A stretch of DNA of 64,000 nucleotides from Aquimarina acroporae (GTDB lineage Bacteria; Bacteroidota; Bacteroidia; Flavobacteriales; Flavobacteriaceae): the NCBI RefSeq assembly GCF_023195925.1, contig NZ_JALPRE010000001.1, positions 62,001-126,000 on the forward strand. The letters are read 5' to 3'. The notes under the pieces were generated by a model, which saw only the letters and a list, made by a program, of their open reading frames with translations, was not told the origin of the DNA and did no database searches. A program made the position numbers and the translations under genes. Below, in pieces: positions 35,289 to 45,226 of the stretch (position 1 is its first letter; every line of letters begins with the position of its first letter).

Positions 35289-35795
35289 CTATCTATAAAC
35301 GTCATACTTGATCACACAAGAGTTGTCTTGTCTATCTTTACATTCCCAATAAATGATATCTGCACTTACAAAAGCGGCTCCGTTTGACCCAACAATCTGG
35401 CTTACTTGTGCCTGTAAATCATCTTGATAGTGGTCTAGGTTAATATCGCTATCACCATCTACATAATATACCATACTTCTATAGTAAGTATTTACTACTC
35501 CTGATGGTGGCCAGTTTCTAGTATACGTAGTACACTCGCGTACATAACGTTCGAACTCAGATTGTGCATTGTCTGAGCATCCTTCATCACCACTTAGAGT
35601 GCAATTGGCTTTTGGTTGAACCGGTGATAACTTACCAAGTTCTTCAGCAGTGGCGTTGCGTACTTCTTCAGTACCAACTAGTTCTAGGTATGGGTTTGAA
35701 TTTACTGATTCATTAAGTTCTGAATCTTCATTACATGATACTATTAGCAATGATAATAGTAATGCTCCCAGGAATGATTTAACGTGTAATTTCAT
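35289..35795 (-). CDS. Hypothetical lipoprotein
   Basis: 168 residues starting MKLHVKSFLGALLLSLLIVSC, a lipobox signal. An upstream in-frame start would add 24 residues ahead of this signal and is rejected. The mature part is small and Cys-containing (CTLSGDEGCSDN, FERYVRECTTYTRNWPPSG, YYRSMVYYVDGDSDINLDHY, YWECKDRQDNSCVIKYDVYR), with four to six Cys likely forming disulfides. No recognised family. Surface or periplasmic. Confidence 0.7.
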   Translation of the reverse strand: MKLHVKSFLGALLLSLLIVSCNEDSELNESVNSNPYLELVGTEEVRNATAEELGKLSPVQPKANCTLSGDEGCSDNAQSEFERYVRECTTYTRNWPPSGVVNTYYRSMVYYVDGDSDINLDHYQDDLQAQVSQIVGSNGAAFVSADIIYWECKDRQDNSCVIKYDVYR

Positions 35796-36029
35796 TTTAA
35801 ATTGATATTTAATTAGGTTAATAATTGGTATTAAAATTAGATAACAACCATGAAAAGAATCACCCAAATGATTTTAAGAATACGTAAATAATTAGGAGCT
35901 AAATCTGTGAAAATTTTATGTCTATGAAAGAATTAATTAACCCATGCTTAATACAATTTAGCAAGGGCTAGTATTTTAAAGGATACGACGAATTCGAATT
36001 TTTAATAATTTGTATATCAGAACCTTGTG

Positions 36030-37136
36030 TTATTTGGTGTCTATTGCGTGAATATTAATTTCTTCTTGCTTACCTTTTAATAATACACTACCCAGGAACT
36101 TTGAAGATAAACGTGCTTTTCCCTCAAGGTCTTTTAGTAATTTTTCAGAAATAAGAAGTAATACTTTGTGTTTGTTGCATTCGGCCTGTATACGGGCAGA
36201 GGTATTAATAACATCACCATGATATGCAATTTCTTTTTTCACGACACCAACTTCTGTAACCATAAGTACTCCACCATGTACACCAGCTTTAAATTCAGGT
36301 ATCACACCATACTTATCTAAATAATATTGAGCTTTACTTTGTTTTTTCTGCTGAAAAGCGAAAAATAAGTCTACACAATTATTATTGGCTAATCCTTTTT
36401 GGTAGGGCCAGCTAAGTACAGCTTCATCACCGACATACTGATAGATTTCAGCATCATATTTAGGAACTACTTCGTTGAGATCATAAAAACAATCTTGTAT
36501 AAATTGACTGTATTTGAAATGCCCCAGGTTTTCTGCTATTGTGGTAGAGTCTTTTAGGTCGAGAAACATAAAAATGCGTTTTTCTTCTTTAGGGTTTTTG
36601 TATTTCCCCATTAACATTTTTAGAAATACCCCTTTACCAAATTTTTCCCGGGCAATTTTTATAAATGAAAAGACAAACGAGACAAAGATCATGTAGAGCA
36701 TGGTTGCCCAAAAAGATTTATTACTTTTCCACCAACCTCTTTCAGTATTAAGATTGAGATCGTACATCTCAGAAAACCAAACCATTACTATGGTAAATAC
36801 CCCAATACTAATAATGAAATATAAAAAAGAAGTGATGAGTACATCATAGACCATTAATAACCGATTCTTTGTGATTTTTTCGTACACAAAATCTACGGTA
36901 GCATAAAGAATCCCAATTAAAACTCCTATGGTCATAAAACCGAATAGCGCTCTAAGCGTACCTGTTATACCGCTGTATTGTCTAATTACAGTAAATCCCT
37001 CTTCTTCGTCTATTCCATAATACCTAAAAATAGAAAATAGACCCATAGCTACAGCCCAAAAGGCTATAGACATCCATAAGTCTTTTATATACTGTTTTAA
37101 GAGACGATTCATAATACTTTTAATAGTATGCAACAA
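36030..37136 (-). CDS. Membrane class III nucleotide cyclase
   Basis: 368 residues: about four N-terminal transmembrane helices and a C-terminal cyclase domain. Metal Asp residues occur in MFLDLKDSTTIAE (about 192) and VGDEAVLSWP (about 236); GDVINTSARIQ (about 310) carries the conserved Asn/Arg. Unlike the cyclase at 12040 it has no HAMP or periplasmic sensor. A start at the ATG eight codons in (MNRLLKQY) is possible. It ends 7 bases before... the LamG lipoprotein gene is directly upstream on the same strand, so they form a two-gene operon. Confidence 0.85.
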   Translation of the reverse strand: MLHTIKSIMNRLLKQYIKDLWMSIAFWAVAMGLFSIFRYYGIDEEEGFTVIRQYSGITGTLRALFGFMTIGVLIGILYATVDFVYEKITKNRLLMVYDVLITSFLYFIISIGVFTIVMVWFSEMYDLNLNTERGWWKSNKSFWATMLYMIFVSFVFSFIKIAREKFGKGVFLKMLMGKYKNPKEEKRIFMFLDLKDSTTIAENLGHFKYSQFIQDCFYDLNEVVPKYDAEIYQYVGDEAVLSWPYQKGLANNNCVDLFFAFQQKKQSKAQYYLDKYGVIPEFKAGVHGGVLMVTEVGVVKKEIAYHGDVINTSARIQAECNKHKVLLLISEKLLKDLEGKARLSSKFLGSVLLKGKQEEINIHAIDTK

Positions 37137-37143
37137 TATACGG

Positions 37144-38025
37144 TTATTGCGTCAGAATCTCATCGGTATTTTTAAGAGTGTATAGTGTTTTTATCTCGTT
37201 ATCAGTTAACGGTCGATTGTAGATAGATAATTCATCAAATAGACCAATATATCCAAGTCCCAAGTAAATATTGGACTTGTCAAGTTCCCAGGTAAAGGGG
37301 GTATCTATGTTGGGTCTGGTTCCTTTGTGCTCTCCATTTATATATAAACTAGCAGTTCCAGTTTTGGTATTTAATCCTGAAAAATTTATAAAGATGTGTG
37401 TCCATTGTTCTCGACTAAAAGGAGGGTTTTTGACACCGGTAAGTTTTTTGATAAATATAGGGTTTTCGTTATCTGGACCTTCCGGATTTGGGTTCCAAAC
37501 TGCTCTATCTCCAATTACTCCTAATCTAAAATCTCTTGGATTTTCTTTGGTGAAATCTACCCATATAGAGGCATCATTATAGCTAACATCTGTGATTTGT
37601 ATCGGATCGCAGTATCCCGGTTTTAGGTCTAAGGAAGGGTCTAGCTTTAACCAAAATGAAATAGCCCCTTTCCAATCCTTTGTATTATAAGAGATATTGT
37701 TTTTACTAGGGTAGTAGACATATCCTTTACTGCGCTCGGTGAATAGCAAAGCATTGCCAAAATGGCCATTACCTTCATCAATTCTGATGTCTGGTTTATA
37801 ATGTAATCCAACTTCAGAAGAGTCTGTAGCTTTTCGATTGGGTACAGTATATATTCTCTTATCTCCTAAAGCAAAATCGGCTTCAAGACCTTGATCAAAA
37901 GAAGCGTAAAAAGTTAATGCCTGCTTAAGATCTGTTACAGTACTATCTTTTTTGCAGGAACTAAAAGTGACTATAATGATAAGACTAAGAATTGTTGCTA
38001 GGGAAGATTTATGGATGTGTGACAT
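37144..38025 (-). CDS. LamG/concanavalin-A-like lipoprotein
   Basis: 293 residues with a lipoprotein signal (IIIVTFSSCKKD) and one LamG-type jelly-roll domain: FYASFDQGLEADFA, GAISFWLKLDPSLDL, EQWTHIFINFSG...ASLYINGEHKG, IYLGLGYIGLFDELSIYNRPLTDNEI. Such domains bind carbohydrate or protein ligands at the cell surface. It is followed after 7 bases by the membrane cyclase, so a role as a sensor or co-factor of that enzyme is possible (inference). Confidence 0.8.
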   Translation of the reverse strand: MSHIHKSSLATILSLIIIVTFSSCKKDSTVTDLKQALTFYASFDQGLEADFALGDKRIYTVPNRKATDSSEVGLHYKPDIRIDEGNGHFGNALLFTERSKGYVYYPSKNNISYNTKDWKGAISFWLKLDPSLDLKPGYCDPIQITDVSYNDASIWVDFTKENPRDFRLGVIGDRAVWNPNPEGPDNENPIFIKKLTGVKNPPFSREQWTHIFINFSGLNTKTGTASLYINGEHKGTRPNIDTPFTWELDKSNIYLGLGYIGLFDELSIYNRPLTDNEIKTLYTLKNTDEILTQ

Positions 38026-38180
38026 GATATAGTGTGATTTAATGCTTTAAATATAGGGGTATATTAATTTTCTTTTATAGAGATTCACTAAAATTTAAGA
38101 TTTCCAGTTTTTGTCTTTTGTTAACTTAATATTGATGGTGCAATTTGTAAATTAACCAAACCAATTTAAATATACATAAA

Positions 38181-38747
38181 ATGAAAACTATAAGTACAAT
38201 CATCGTTGATTCGGAGAATATACCCGAATTAGAAAATTCTTTTCAAACGATAAAAGAAGAACTTGGGGCTCCTTTTGTTCCGAATTTTTTTAAAGTCTGG
38301 AGTGATGCTCCGGTCGCTTTACAGGGAATATTGCCCGCCATGAAATATATTTTAGGCAGTGGAGAACTGGATAGAAGGTTAAAAGAAATGATAATGATTG
38401 CTATCTCATCGATGAAAGATTGCAATTATTGTGAAGCTGCTCATAGTGCATTTTGTAAAATGATGGGTGTAATTCCCGAAGATATTGAATCCCTATTAAA
38501 CACGCATTCATTACCTGAGGAGCACGATATAAAAGATAAAGTTGCAATAGATTTTGCAGTGCAGTTGGCTAAAGATCCCAATTCATCAAGCGAAGAAGAT
38601 ATAGTACAATTAAAATCCCTCGGGTATTCTCAAACTGAAATACTGGAGATCATTGCTATGTCTGGTATGGCTGTATTCTACAACCACTTAGCAGATGCTA
38701 CTAAGGTAAATGTCGATTCTGGTTTTAAAGCAACTATTTCTAACTAG
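38181..38747 (+). CDS. AhpD/carboxymuconolactone-decarboxylase-like protein
   Basis: 188 residues. The AhpD active-site motif is intact: C81-N-Y-C84-E-A-A-H88 in KDCNYCEAAHSAFC, within the usual helical fold (DRRLKEMIMIAISSMKD upstream, LGYSQTEILEIIAMSGMAVFYNHLADATKV downstream). Such peroxidase-related enzymes use the Cys pair in peroxide reduction. Cytosolic. It is convergent with the large KAP gene, 2 bases apart. Confidence 0.85.
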   Translation: MKTISTIIVDSENIPELENSFQTIKEELGAPFVPNFFKVWSDAPVALQGILPAMKYILGSGELDRRLKEMIMIAISSMKDCNYCEAAHSAFCKMMGVIPEDIESLLNTHSLPEEHDIKDKVAIDFAVQLAKDPNSSSEEDIVQLKSLGYSQTEILEIIAMSGMAVFYNHLADATKVNVDSGFKATISN

Positions 38748-38749
38748 AT

Positions 38750-41700
38750 TTAATCTCCATTAAATGCAAATCTAATAATGAATGGATGATGATGTTTAAA
38801 ATGAGTTATACTGTGTGCAAGTGTTCCTTCTTTGTGAGATAAGACATCTTTTAACTCTTTACTCAATTCTATTTCATCATCCTTCAATTCACTGTTGTTT
38901 TCAAAATATCCTGATAACGTTTTTCTTGCCGAATAATGCTCCATAAATGTTTCAAAAGAATCATATAACTTTTTGAACTTTCCAATAGGTATCGCCAACA
39001 ATAACAGTACGGCCATAATTTCACTGCGATTATTTTCATCTTTATAGGTAAAATCTTCATGAGCTTTTACAATTCTATAGATATTAACGAATCGCTTTAT
39101 TGCCCTAGGACTTGTTCCTATTACATCTGACATTTCTTGTAGAAGTTCTATTTCTAATTCTGAAAGACGTAAAGACTCGATAGTTTCTTTTGTTTCGATA
39201 ATTTCGACTTCTTTAGGCTCCTCTTCTTTATTTTGTTCTTCGTCGATACTCTTTGGGTCAGTTTTTGGTGTATTTTTACCCGAAGAACTGTTTCCTTTTG
39301 TATTCGCGTTTGAAGTGATGTCGTCTGATGAGAGGGTTGATTCTTCTATAGGGATTTCTTCAAGTTCAGATTTTGTTTGAGCCAAGGTTTTAAGCATGTA
39401 TTTTACACTTTCGTCTTCTGCTGATTTAAGATTAAAAGGGACTTGAAAAATCTTTTCTAAATAACTTGCCGGATCGATCATTTCCATATCTGTAGTCTGC
39501 TTGCTGGCCACAAATTGCATTTGATGCTTCTTGATCAGAGCATTTTTGATCCATCTGGGATCTACGCCAACCACCACTACAAATAGAGGATAGGCCATGA
39601 GTAAATTTACCGCTTCAAGTACCTCAACTACACGTTCTTCGGGACAACGATCTAAATCATCGATATAAAGAATAATGCGTTCTAGGGGTCGGCTAAATTT
39701 ATCTCTAAAACTTTGTGTATCTTCATTATTTGTGAGGTTCTTTAGTTCCTCATGATGATCGGTAAAGAGATTACTTAAAATTTCAAAATCCTTACGTATA
39801 ATGGAAATTAACCCTAGGTGTTTTTCATATTCTTTGCTAGATGAACGTTTTTCAATAAAGGCGTGCAATGCTTCGGTAGATAATGTATTATTCAGCCTAA
39901 ATTCAATTTCGGCTTTTTGTTCTGTAGTTTGATGAATTTGATGGTTGATATCAATAATTTCAACTTTGAGCTGTTCTATCTCAAGAGTAAGCGCCTTTTC
40001 CCTTTGTTGATTTTGAAACAGAGCATCTTCTTTTTGAAGTTCATAGTCTTCTTTTATTTTCCAAAAAGATGCTACCAAAGGCTGTAATTGCTTATATGTT
40101 TTTATTCCTCTGGTGTAGAAAGTACCAGCAATAGTTAACACATACCATATATTGTTTGGGAATTCAAAATTAGTCCATTGCACGGTATTGGCTATGTAAT
40201 TTAATAAAGGTGGTACTGCTAATACAATAGCTAATATAGCAATGACAAATATGAGATTACTTTTCCATTTGCCAGCTTTAAAAAATACTTTTAAAAAAGT
40301 AAGTATAGATGTAGTTTGATTATGCAATTCTTCTGGAGTTTTCCAATATTCTTTAGGTACAATTTCAGAAAACTGCTCTTTGTTTTTGATGATTGTTAAA
40401 TTGGTAGTGATTGCATTTTCTACTGTATCCTGTACTTTAAATTTCTTATCGACATTCTCAAGTACTTCAATAATACTGGTCTTTTTTATTTCGCGAATTT
40501 TATTCTTTAAACGTTGTTCAAAAGTGGTTCTTTCGTTTTTCAGACTATCTAATTGCGCATCGATTACATCTTTTTTACGTTCTAACTCTTCTAATTCTGT
40601 ATTGGTGATGTTTAATTCATGAGTTAGTACCTTTTCAATTTCCTGTTTATAAATATCACTAGCAGAATAATCTTGAATATATTGATTGAGTCCATCAAAG
40701 ATTTTGGTTATAATTCCTGCCCATAGATTCGCATCCATATAGGACCACGCATTAAAATGTACATGAGCTATTCCTTCACAAAAGCCTTTTTCGGGGTTGT
40801 TTTCAGATAGTAAATGAATACGCTGTTTCAGTTTTCTCATAAAAAAACTCTTACCCGATCCCCATTTACCAAAAAGTGCAATAGCTAGAGGAGGAGTAAA
40901 ACTTTTTGCTGCTATAACCCGTGCAAATGCAGATACATCTTTGTTGATGTTAAGATGATCTGTGCCAGAATCTGCATCACTTACTAACCCAGCTAGGGTG
41001 GTGATCTTAGTAACCGTAGTGATGGTTTTCTTGTTTTTTGAAACAGTAATGAGATTGTTTAATATACCAGAATCGATATGACTTAGAATGGTTTCTGTAT
41101 CAGCTAGTGTAGGTTTAATTATTGCACCTCTGTAGGTGCCAAGGTTTTCTATATGAATGTCCAAATCGCTAATAACCCAGTCAACCTTGAGTTCTGAACC
41201 ATTTTGAGGGTTGTGACTTACAATTCCAAATCCTTTTATTTTTAAGTAAGCTATTCGATCTTTACCGTAAGTTGATTTTAAAATTAAAATATCTCCAGGT
41301 TCTATTTCATTTATGATATCTACATATGTTTTTTCTTTTAATCCTTGTTGCCATTTGTTTTGATCAATAAAGTTTGAAGTTTGATCTTTTGTACCTCTTT
41401 CCCAATAAGAGCCTGCTAGATAAAATTTTCCTTTAAAATCTTTCAAAAATCTATTTACCGCAATCGATTTTCCTTTTCTATCTGTTGATTTTTGAGATTT
41501 TACATTCTTAGATTGTTGTTTTTTTGCGGGAGCTTTTGGTGTACTGCTTTCAACATTAGAATTAATTTCTTCAAATGTCTTACGTCCTCTATGACTGTCG
41601 GGTACGGAGATAATAAAATGAGTGTTCATCTCTGAAAAATCTGATGAAAACCCTTCAATCATAAACCTAATGATACGTAAACTTGTAGGCATAGGAATTC

Positions 41701-42055
41701 CGGATTGCCCTGTTCCTAACAAAGGAATCCAAATAGTTTTTGAAGAAAGTTGATTGAGAAACTGTTTTACAGCATTTGTAAAATTTGTTCGTAATGAATT
41801 TTCACTAGTCTGTCCTGTGTTATAAGTAACTATAAATAGTATTGGTTTTTTACCCTTTTGTTCGAGCAAATCAAACCCTTTTTCTAAGCTTAGTGTTTTG
41901 AGTGCACTTTGATTATAGCCATATGCAGTAAGTACCGATAAATTGAGTTTACCAACATTGCCATAAATATCTACTGAGGCAATGGCCATGTCTGCTTCAT
42001 TAGGAGAAGCATTTAAAATTATTTCGTAAGGTAACTGTGATACCGGTTGTTGCAT
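38750..42055 (-). CDS. Large KAP-type P-loop NTPase with macro-like and PUA/EVE-like N-terminal regions
   Basis: 1101 residues. Region 1-165 looks like a macro-type or related nucleotide-binding domain (EIILNASPNEADMAIASVDI, IWIPLLGTGQSGIPMPTSLR). Then a Lys-rich linker, then 200-325 a PUA/EVE-like beta domain (KFYLAGSYWERGTKDQT, IEPGDILILKSTYGKD). From 390 a KAP NTPase: Walker A GKWGSGKS (396-403), two transmembrane helices inserted near 608 and 642, Walker B YIDDLDRCPEERVVEV (about 797), and a variable acidic region. KAP proteins are membrane-linked NTPases found in anti-phage systems. The domain combination suggests nucleotide or nucleic-acid sensing coupled to a membrane ATPase (inference). 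Single gene. Confidence 0.78.
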   Translation of the reverse strand: MQQPVSQLPYEIILNASPNEADMAIASVDIYGNVGKLNLSVLTAYGYNQSALKTLSLEKGFDLLEQKGKKPILFIVTYNTGQTSENSLRTNFTNAVKQFLNQLSSKTIWIPLLGTGQSGIPMPTSLRIIRFMIEGFSSDFSEMNTHFIISVPDSHRGRKTFEEINSNVESSTPKAPAKKQQSKNVKSQKSTDRKGKSIAVNRFLKDFKGKFYLAGSYWERGTKDQTSNFIDQNKWQQGLKEKTYVDIINEIEPGDILILKSTYGKDRIAYLKIKGFGIVSHNPQNGSELKVDWVISDLDIHIENLGTYRGAIIKPTLADTETILSHIDSGILNNLITVSKNKKTITTVTKITTLAGLVSDADSGTDHLNINKDVSAFARVIAAKSFTPPLAIALFGKWGSGKSFFMRKLKQRIHLLSENNPEKGFCEGIAHVHFNAWSYMDANLWAGIITKIFDGLNQYIQDYSASDIYKQEIEKVLTHELNITNTELEELERKKDVIDAQLDSLKNERTTFEQRLKNKIREIKKTSIIEVLENVDKKFKVQDTVENAITTNLTIIKNKEQFSEIVPKEYWKTPEELHNQTTSILTFLKVFFKAGKWKSNLIFVIAILAIVLAVPPLLNYIANTVQWTNFEFPNNIWYVLTIAGTFYTRGIKTYKQLQPLVASFWKIKEDYELQKEDALFQNQQREKALTLEIEQLKVEIIDINHQIHQTTEQKAEIEFRLNNTLSTEALHAFIEKRSSSKEYEKHLGLISIIRKDFEILSNLFTDHHEELKNLTNNEDTQSFRDKFSRPLERIILYIDDLDRCPEERVVEVLEAVNLLMAYPLFVVVVGVDPRWIKNALIKKHQMQFVASKQTTDMEMIDPASYLEKIFQVPFNLKSAEDESVKYMLKTLAQTKSELEEIPIEESTLSSDDITSNANTKGNSSSGKNTPKTDPKSIDEEQNKEEEPKEVEIIETKETIESLRLSELEIELLQEMSDVIGTSPRAIKRFVNIYRIVKAHEDFTYKDENNRSEIMAVLLLLAIPIGKFKKLYDSFETFMEHYSARKTLSGYFENNSELKDDEIELSKELKDVLSHKEGTLAHSITHFKHHHPFIIRFAFNGD

Positions 42056-42325
42056 AATAGAAATATTTTAAACTTTGATCACCACCGCATTTACTACTAC
42101 GGTGTAATGGACAATTAATTAGATTGGGAAATACAAAATGATAAAAGAAAACGTCTTAAAAGGGGTATAATGATAGCTAAAGATAAAACTATTACCATTG
42201 CAAACAAATAGGTTTTTACCCTTTTTTAAGTTTTGTATGAAACAAAAGTCATTGCTCTAATTTGAAAGTATTATTCGAAAAGAATATTGTATACTTGTTT
42301 GCTCATTGAAATCCCATTTACCTGT

Positions 42326-43234
42326 ATGAAATTTAGAAATTTAATCTTTATCTGTATCGTTACTTTTTTTACGATGACTACAAACGCTCAAGATTATATC
42401 GACATATTTAAAGTCAATTATGCCTCTATTCTTAACGCAGGATATGAAAATTCTGATGCAACCACCAATATTAATATTCTGGATGCAAGTCTTACCTATC
42501 CCCTAAAAGTGAATGAGCGCTTTGCCATTATCAGTGGTATTGATTATGTGCAACACGGAGTAGAAGTGGTGCCCAACGGAGATAATATTAACCTAAATAC
42601 CATTACACTCAAAGCTGGAGTGAATATAAAACACAATGAGAAATGGTCTGGGACATATGTCTTTTTGCCCAAAATAGCTAGTTAAGACTTACATACCGAT
42701 GGAGATCATCTTTTTTTAGGTGGATTGGCCTTATTAAAATATCAAAAAAGTGAGCTTATGCAATATCGTTTTGGTACATATGCAAGTAGCGAAGGATTTG
42801 GTACGTTTTTAACCCCAATTTTAGGAATGTATTATCAAAGTGAGGATAAACGTTGGGAGATTTCGGCAAGTTTACCTATTAATGCAGATATTAATTATCA
42901 TGTGTCTGATGATTGGGTCACAGGAGTGGCTTTTCAAGCCTTTGTTCGAACTTTTAGTTTAGATCGAGAAGCAACTCAACCAGAACTATATATCCAAATG
43001 TCTAACATCGAAATTGGTCCATATATTCAATATGGTCTAGCAAACGAAAGTATTTTGTTACGATTGCAAGCGGGTTATTCTACTGCTTCTTATGAGGTAT
43101 TTGAGGAAGGAGATACACTACCTATACGAGTTTCTGCATTTGAATTTGGAGATGATCGTAATCTACTGAATCCTGAAATGACCGGGAATTTGTTTTTACG
43201 CTTTGGAGCCGTATATCGTTTTAGTTTGAAATAA
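42326..43234 (+). pseudogene. Outer-membrane-protein-like gene interrupted by an in-frame TAA
   Basis: One reading frame from ATG 42326 (signal MKFRNLIFICIVTFFTMTTNAQ) to 43234 is broken only by TAA at 42683-42685, between FLPKIAS and DLHTDGDHLFLGGLALL. Both halves read as one beta-rich porin-like protein (DUF6268-like pattern: SLTYPLKVNERFAIISGIDY, FGTFLTPILGMYYQ, NLFLRFGAVYRFSLK). A single nonsense change (for example from GAA, CAA or AAA) explains it; a sequencing error is possible. The remainder of the frame shows no other damage, so loss is recent or the stop is not real. Confidence 0.7.
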
Positions 43235-43242
43235 AGCGCGTT

Positions 43243-43279
43243 AAAAAAACACCTCCAACAATGTTGAAAGTGTTTTTTT
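43243..43279 (+). terminator. Terminator after the interrupted gene
   Basis: Long stem AAAAAAACAC / GTGTTTTTTT with an inner CCAAC-AAT-GTTG hairpin and a T7 run, starting 9 bases after the stop codon of the interrupted gene. Confidence 0.85.
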
Positions 43280-43508
43280 AACTAACTAATTAACTAATTC
43301 AAATACTAAATTAAACTAAGAATATATTTTCAAATATACAGTAGTATTTAATTGTTTGCATTGGGTAAAGCACTGAAATTAAACAGGTAAACACCTGTTT
43401 TTTGAATAGGTGTTTTAAGTACTTTGCATGGTTACTAATACTTTGTTAAAAACTTACTTTTCAATATTGATAAAAATATAATTTCTTTGCGCCGGGAAAA
43501 TTATAGCA

Positions 43509-44084
43509 TTGGAAACAAAAGAAAAAGAACAAAAAAAGACCTACACCAGGCACAATTTTTTTAATAAGACTTATTGTGTTTTTAAAGGTGTACCTCTTCG
43601 AGAAATTACTAGAAGAAAACCTAATTACCGCAGTGAATCGGGAAGTACGTATTATTATACCAAGCATGGTGTATATCGACTATCGAATCACTGGGGGAGA
43701 ATTGCGAAGTGCCAATGGCGCTTAGTGTCAGATATTGCGACAGATATAGATGATTTACGTTTAGGATTTGCTGAGTGGGAAGATTTTAGGGAAAATCTTG
43801 ATCCAGAAGTAGATGCATACTATATTGCTGTTGATTTTGAGCTCAAAAAGGTAAGTTATATGCATAAGGATAATCCCAATTATGATCAGGTGGCAGTATT
43901 GCGATCTGCAGATGCTACCAGAAAACTTATCAAACAAATCAAAAACTTGTTAGATGATCATAAGTGGGCCAAATACTACGATTATGATGATCTAGATGAA
44001 TTTAGGGAAGAAGTGGTAACTCGTTTAATAAACAGCACGATTTCGTTAAATGAACTTCGAAAAGAACTAGCTGAAACCTATTAG
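43509..44084 (+). CDS. Hypothetical 191-residue protein
   Basis: Soluble charged protein (KKTYTRHNFFNKTYCVFKGV, TYYYTKHGVYRLSNHWGRIAKC, QWRLVSDIATDIDDLRLGFA, YYIAVDFELKKVSYMHKDN, HKWAKYYDYDDLDEFREEV). The first codon available is a TTG at 43509; no ATG fits well, so the start is uncertain. I do not recognise the family. Aromatic-rich N-terminal half, helical acidic C-terminus. Its end overlaps the convergent pirin gene by 4 bases. Confidence 0.65.
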   Translation: METKEKEQKKTYTRHNFFNKTYCVFKGVPLREITRRKPNYRSESGSTYYYTKHGVYRLSNHWGRIAKCQWRLVSDIATDIDDLRLGFAEWEDFRENLDPEVDAYYIAVDFELKKVSYMHKDNPNYDQVAVLRSADATRKLIKQIKNLLDDHKWAKYYDYDDLDEFREEVVTRLINSTISLNELRKELAETY

Positions 44085-44962
44085 AATCGGGGCACAGGTA
44101 GTGGGACATAAGTGTTGTCTCCAGGAACTTTGGGAAACTCTTTGTTGTTCCACTTAGTTTTTGCTATTTCAAGTTTCTCTTTACTTGAAGAAACAAAATT
44201 CCAATGAATATAACGTTCTTCAGGAAAGGGTTTACCTCCAAACAATAGCACATGGGTGTTGGGTTGTAAAGTAATTTTACAAGCATCTTCAGTTTTTGAT
44301 ATTAACATATTTCCTTGCTCAATACTATCATCACATGCTGTGATACTACCTTTTACAATACAAATCCCGATTTCTCCTTCCAGCTCGCCAGAGATATGTA
44401 ATTCATATTGTTCTTGGCTGGTAATATCTATCATAAACAAATCAGAATGTACAGGTACCGGAGATACTCTTCCATAACCTTTACCAGCTATAAGTTTAAA
44501 TGTAGCATTCCTATCTGTCCATTGCGGTATTTGTTCGAAATCAATATGATGAAACTCCGGTTCTATATCTTCTAAATGTTTTGGTAATGCCACCCAAATT
44601 TGATAACCATGTGCAGTGAACTCAACATCATCTCTAAGATCGTTGGGTGTTCTCTCGGTATGAGTCACACCACTACCCGCAACCATCCAGTTTACAGATC
44701 CTGGCGATATACGTTGCTCGGTTCCTATACTATCTCTATGCATTAACTCTCCTTCTAGCATGTAGGTGAGGGTAGAGAGTCCAATATGAGGATGCTGGTC
44801 TACATCCATATAATGACCCTTTTTGATTGTAGTTGGCCCCATATGATCTATAAAAATAAAAGGACCAACCATTCTCTTTTTTCTAAACGGAATGAGACGA
44901 CCAACTAAAAAATCTCCTATATCTCTGCTTCTTTCAGGAATAATTAACCCTTCGTTAGACAT
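44081..44962 (-). CDS. Pirin-family bicupin protein
   Basis: 293 residues. The N-terminal cupin shows the pirin signature: MVGPFIFIDHMGPTTIKKG, HPHIGLSTLTYMLEGELMHRDS, PGSVNWMVAGSGVTHTERTP, with the metal-binding His residues (in DQHPHIGL and VTHTE) and Glu. A second cupin follows (ELEGEIGICIVKGSI, LLFGGKPFPEERYIHWNFVSS). Pirins are iron-binding quercetinase-like or regulatory proteins; the substrate is unknown. Cytosolic, single gene. Confidence 0.9.
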   Translation of the reverse strand: MSNEGLIIPERSRDIGDFLVGRLIPFRKKRMVGPFIFIDHMGPTTIKKGHYMDVDQHPHIGLSTLTYMLEGELMHRDSIGTEQRISPGSVNWMVAGSGVTHTERTPNDLRDDVEFTAHGYQIWVALPKHLEDIEPEFHHIDFEQIPQWTDRNATFKLIAGKGYGRVSPVPVHSDLFMIDITSQEQYELHISGELEGEIGICIVKGSITACDDSIEQGNMLISKTEDACKITLQPNTHVLLFGGKPFPEERYIHWNFVSSSKEKLEIAKTKWNNKEFPKVPGDNTYVPLPVPRF

Positions 44963-45226
44963 GCAAATGTTTTTTAAATGCTAATAAGATTAAAAGTAAA
45001 GTTTTTTAAAAACAATTACGTTAAATAAAGATTAATGTAATAGCAATGGTCTTAGTTCATTTATGGTGTAAAATATTGTATTTGAAACAATAAAATTACG
45101 TAGCTAACAAATACAATTTTTCTTGTGGTTCTTATCGGTAAAAACAACCGATGATAACTACAAAATAATTTACTATCTTTTCGATCGTTAATTGAACAAC
45201 TAACATTAGCAACCTAAAACCTACTC

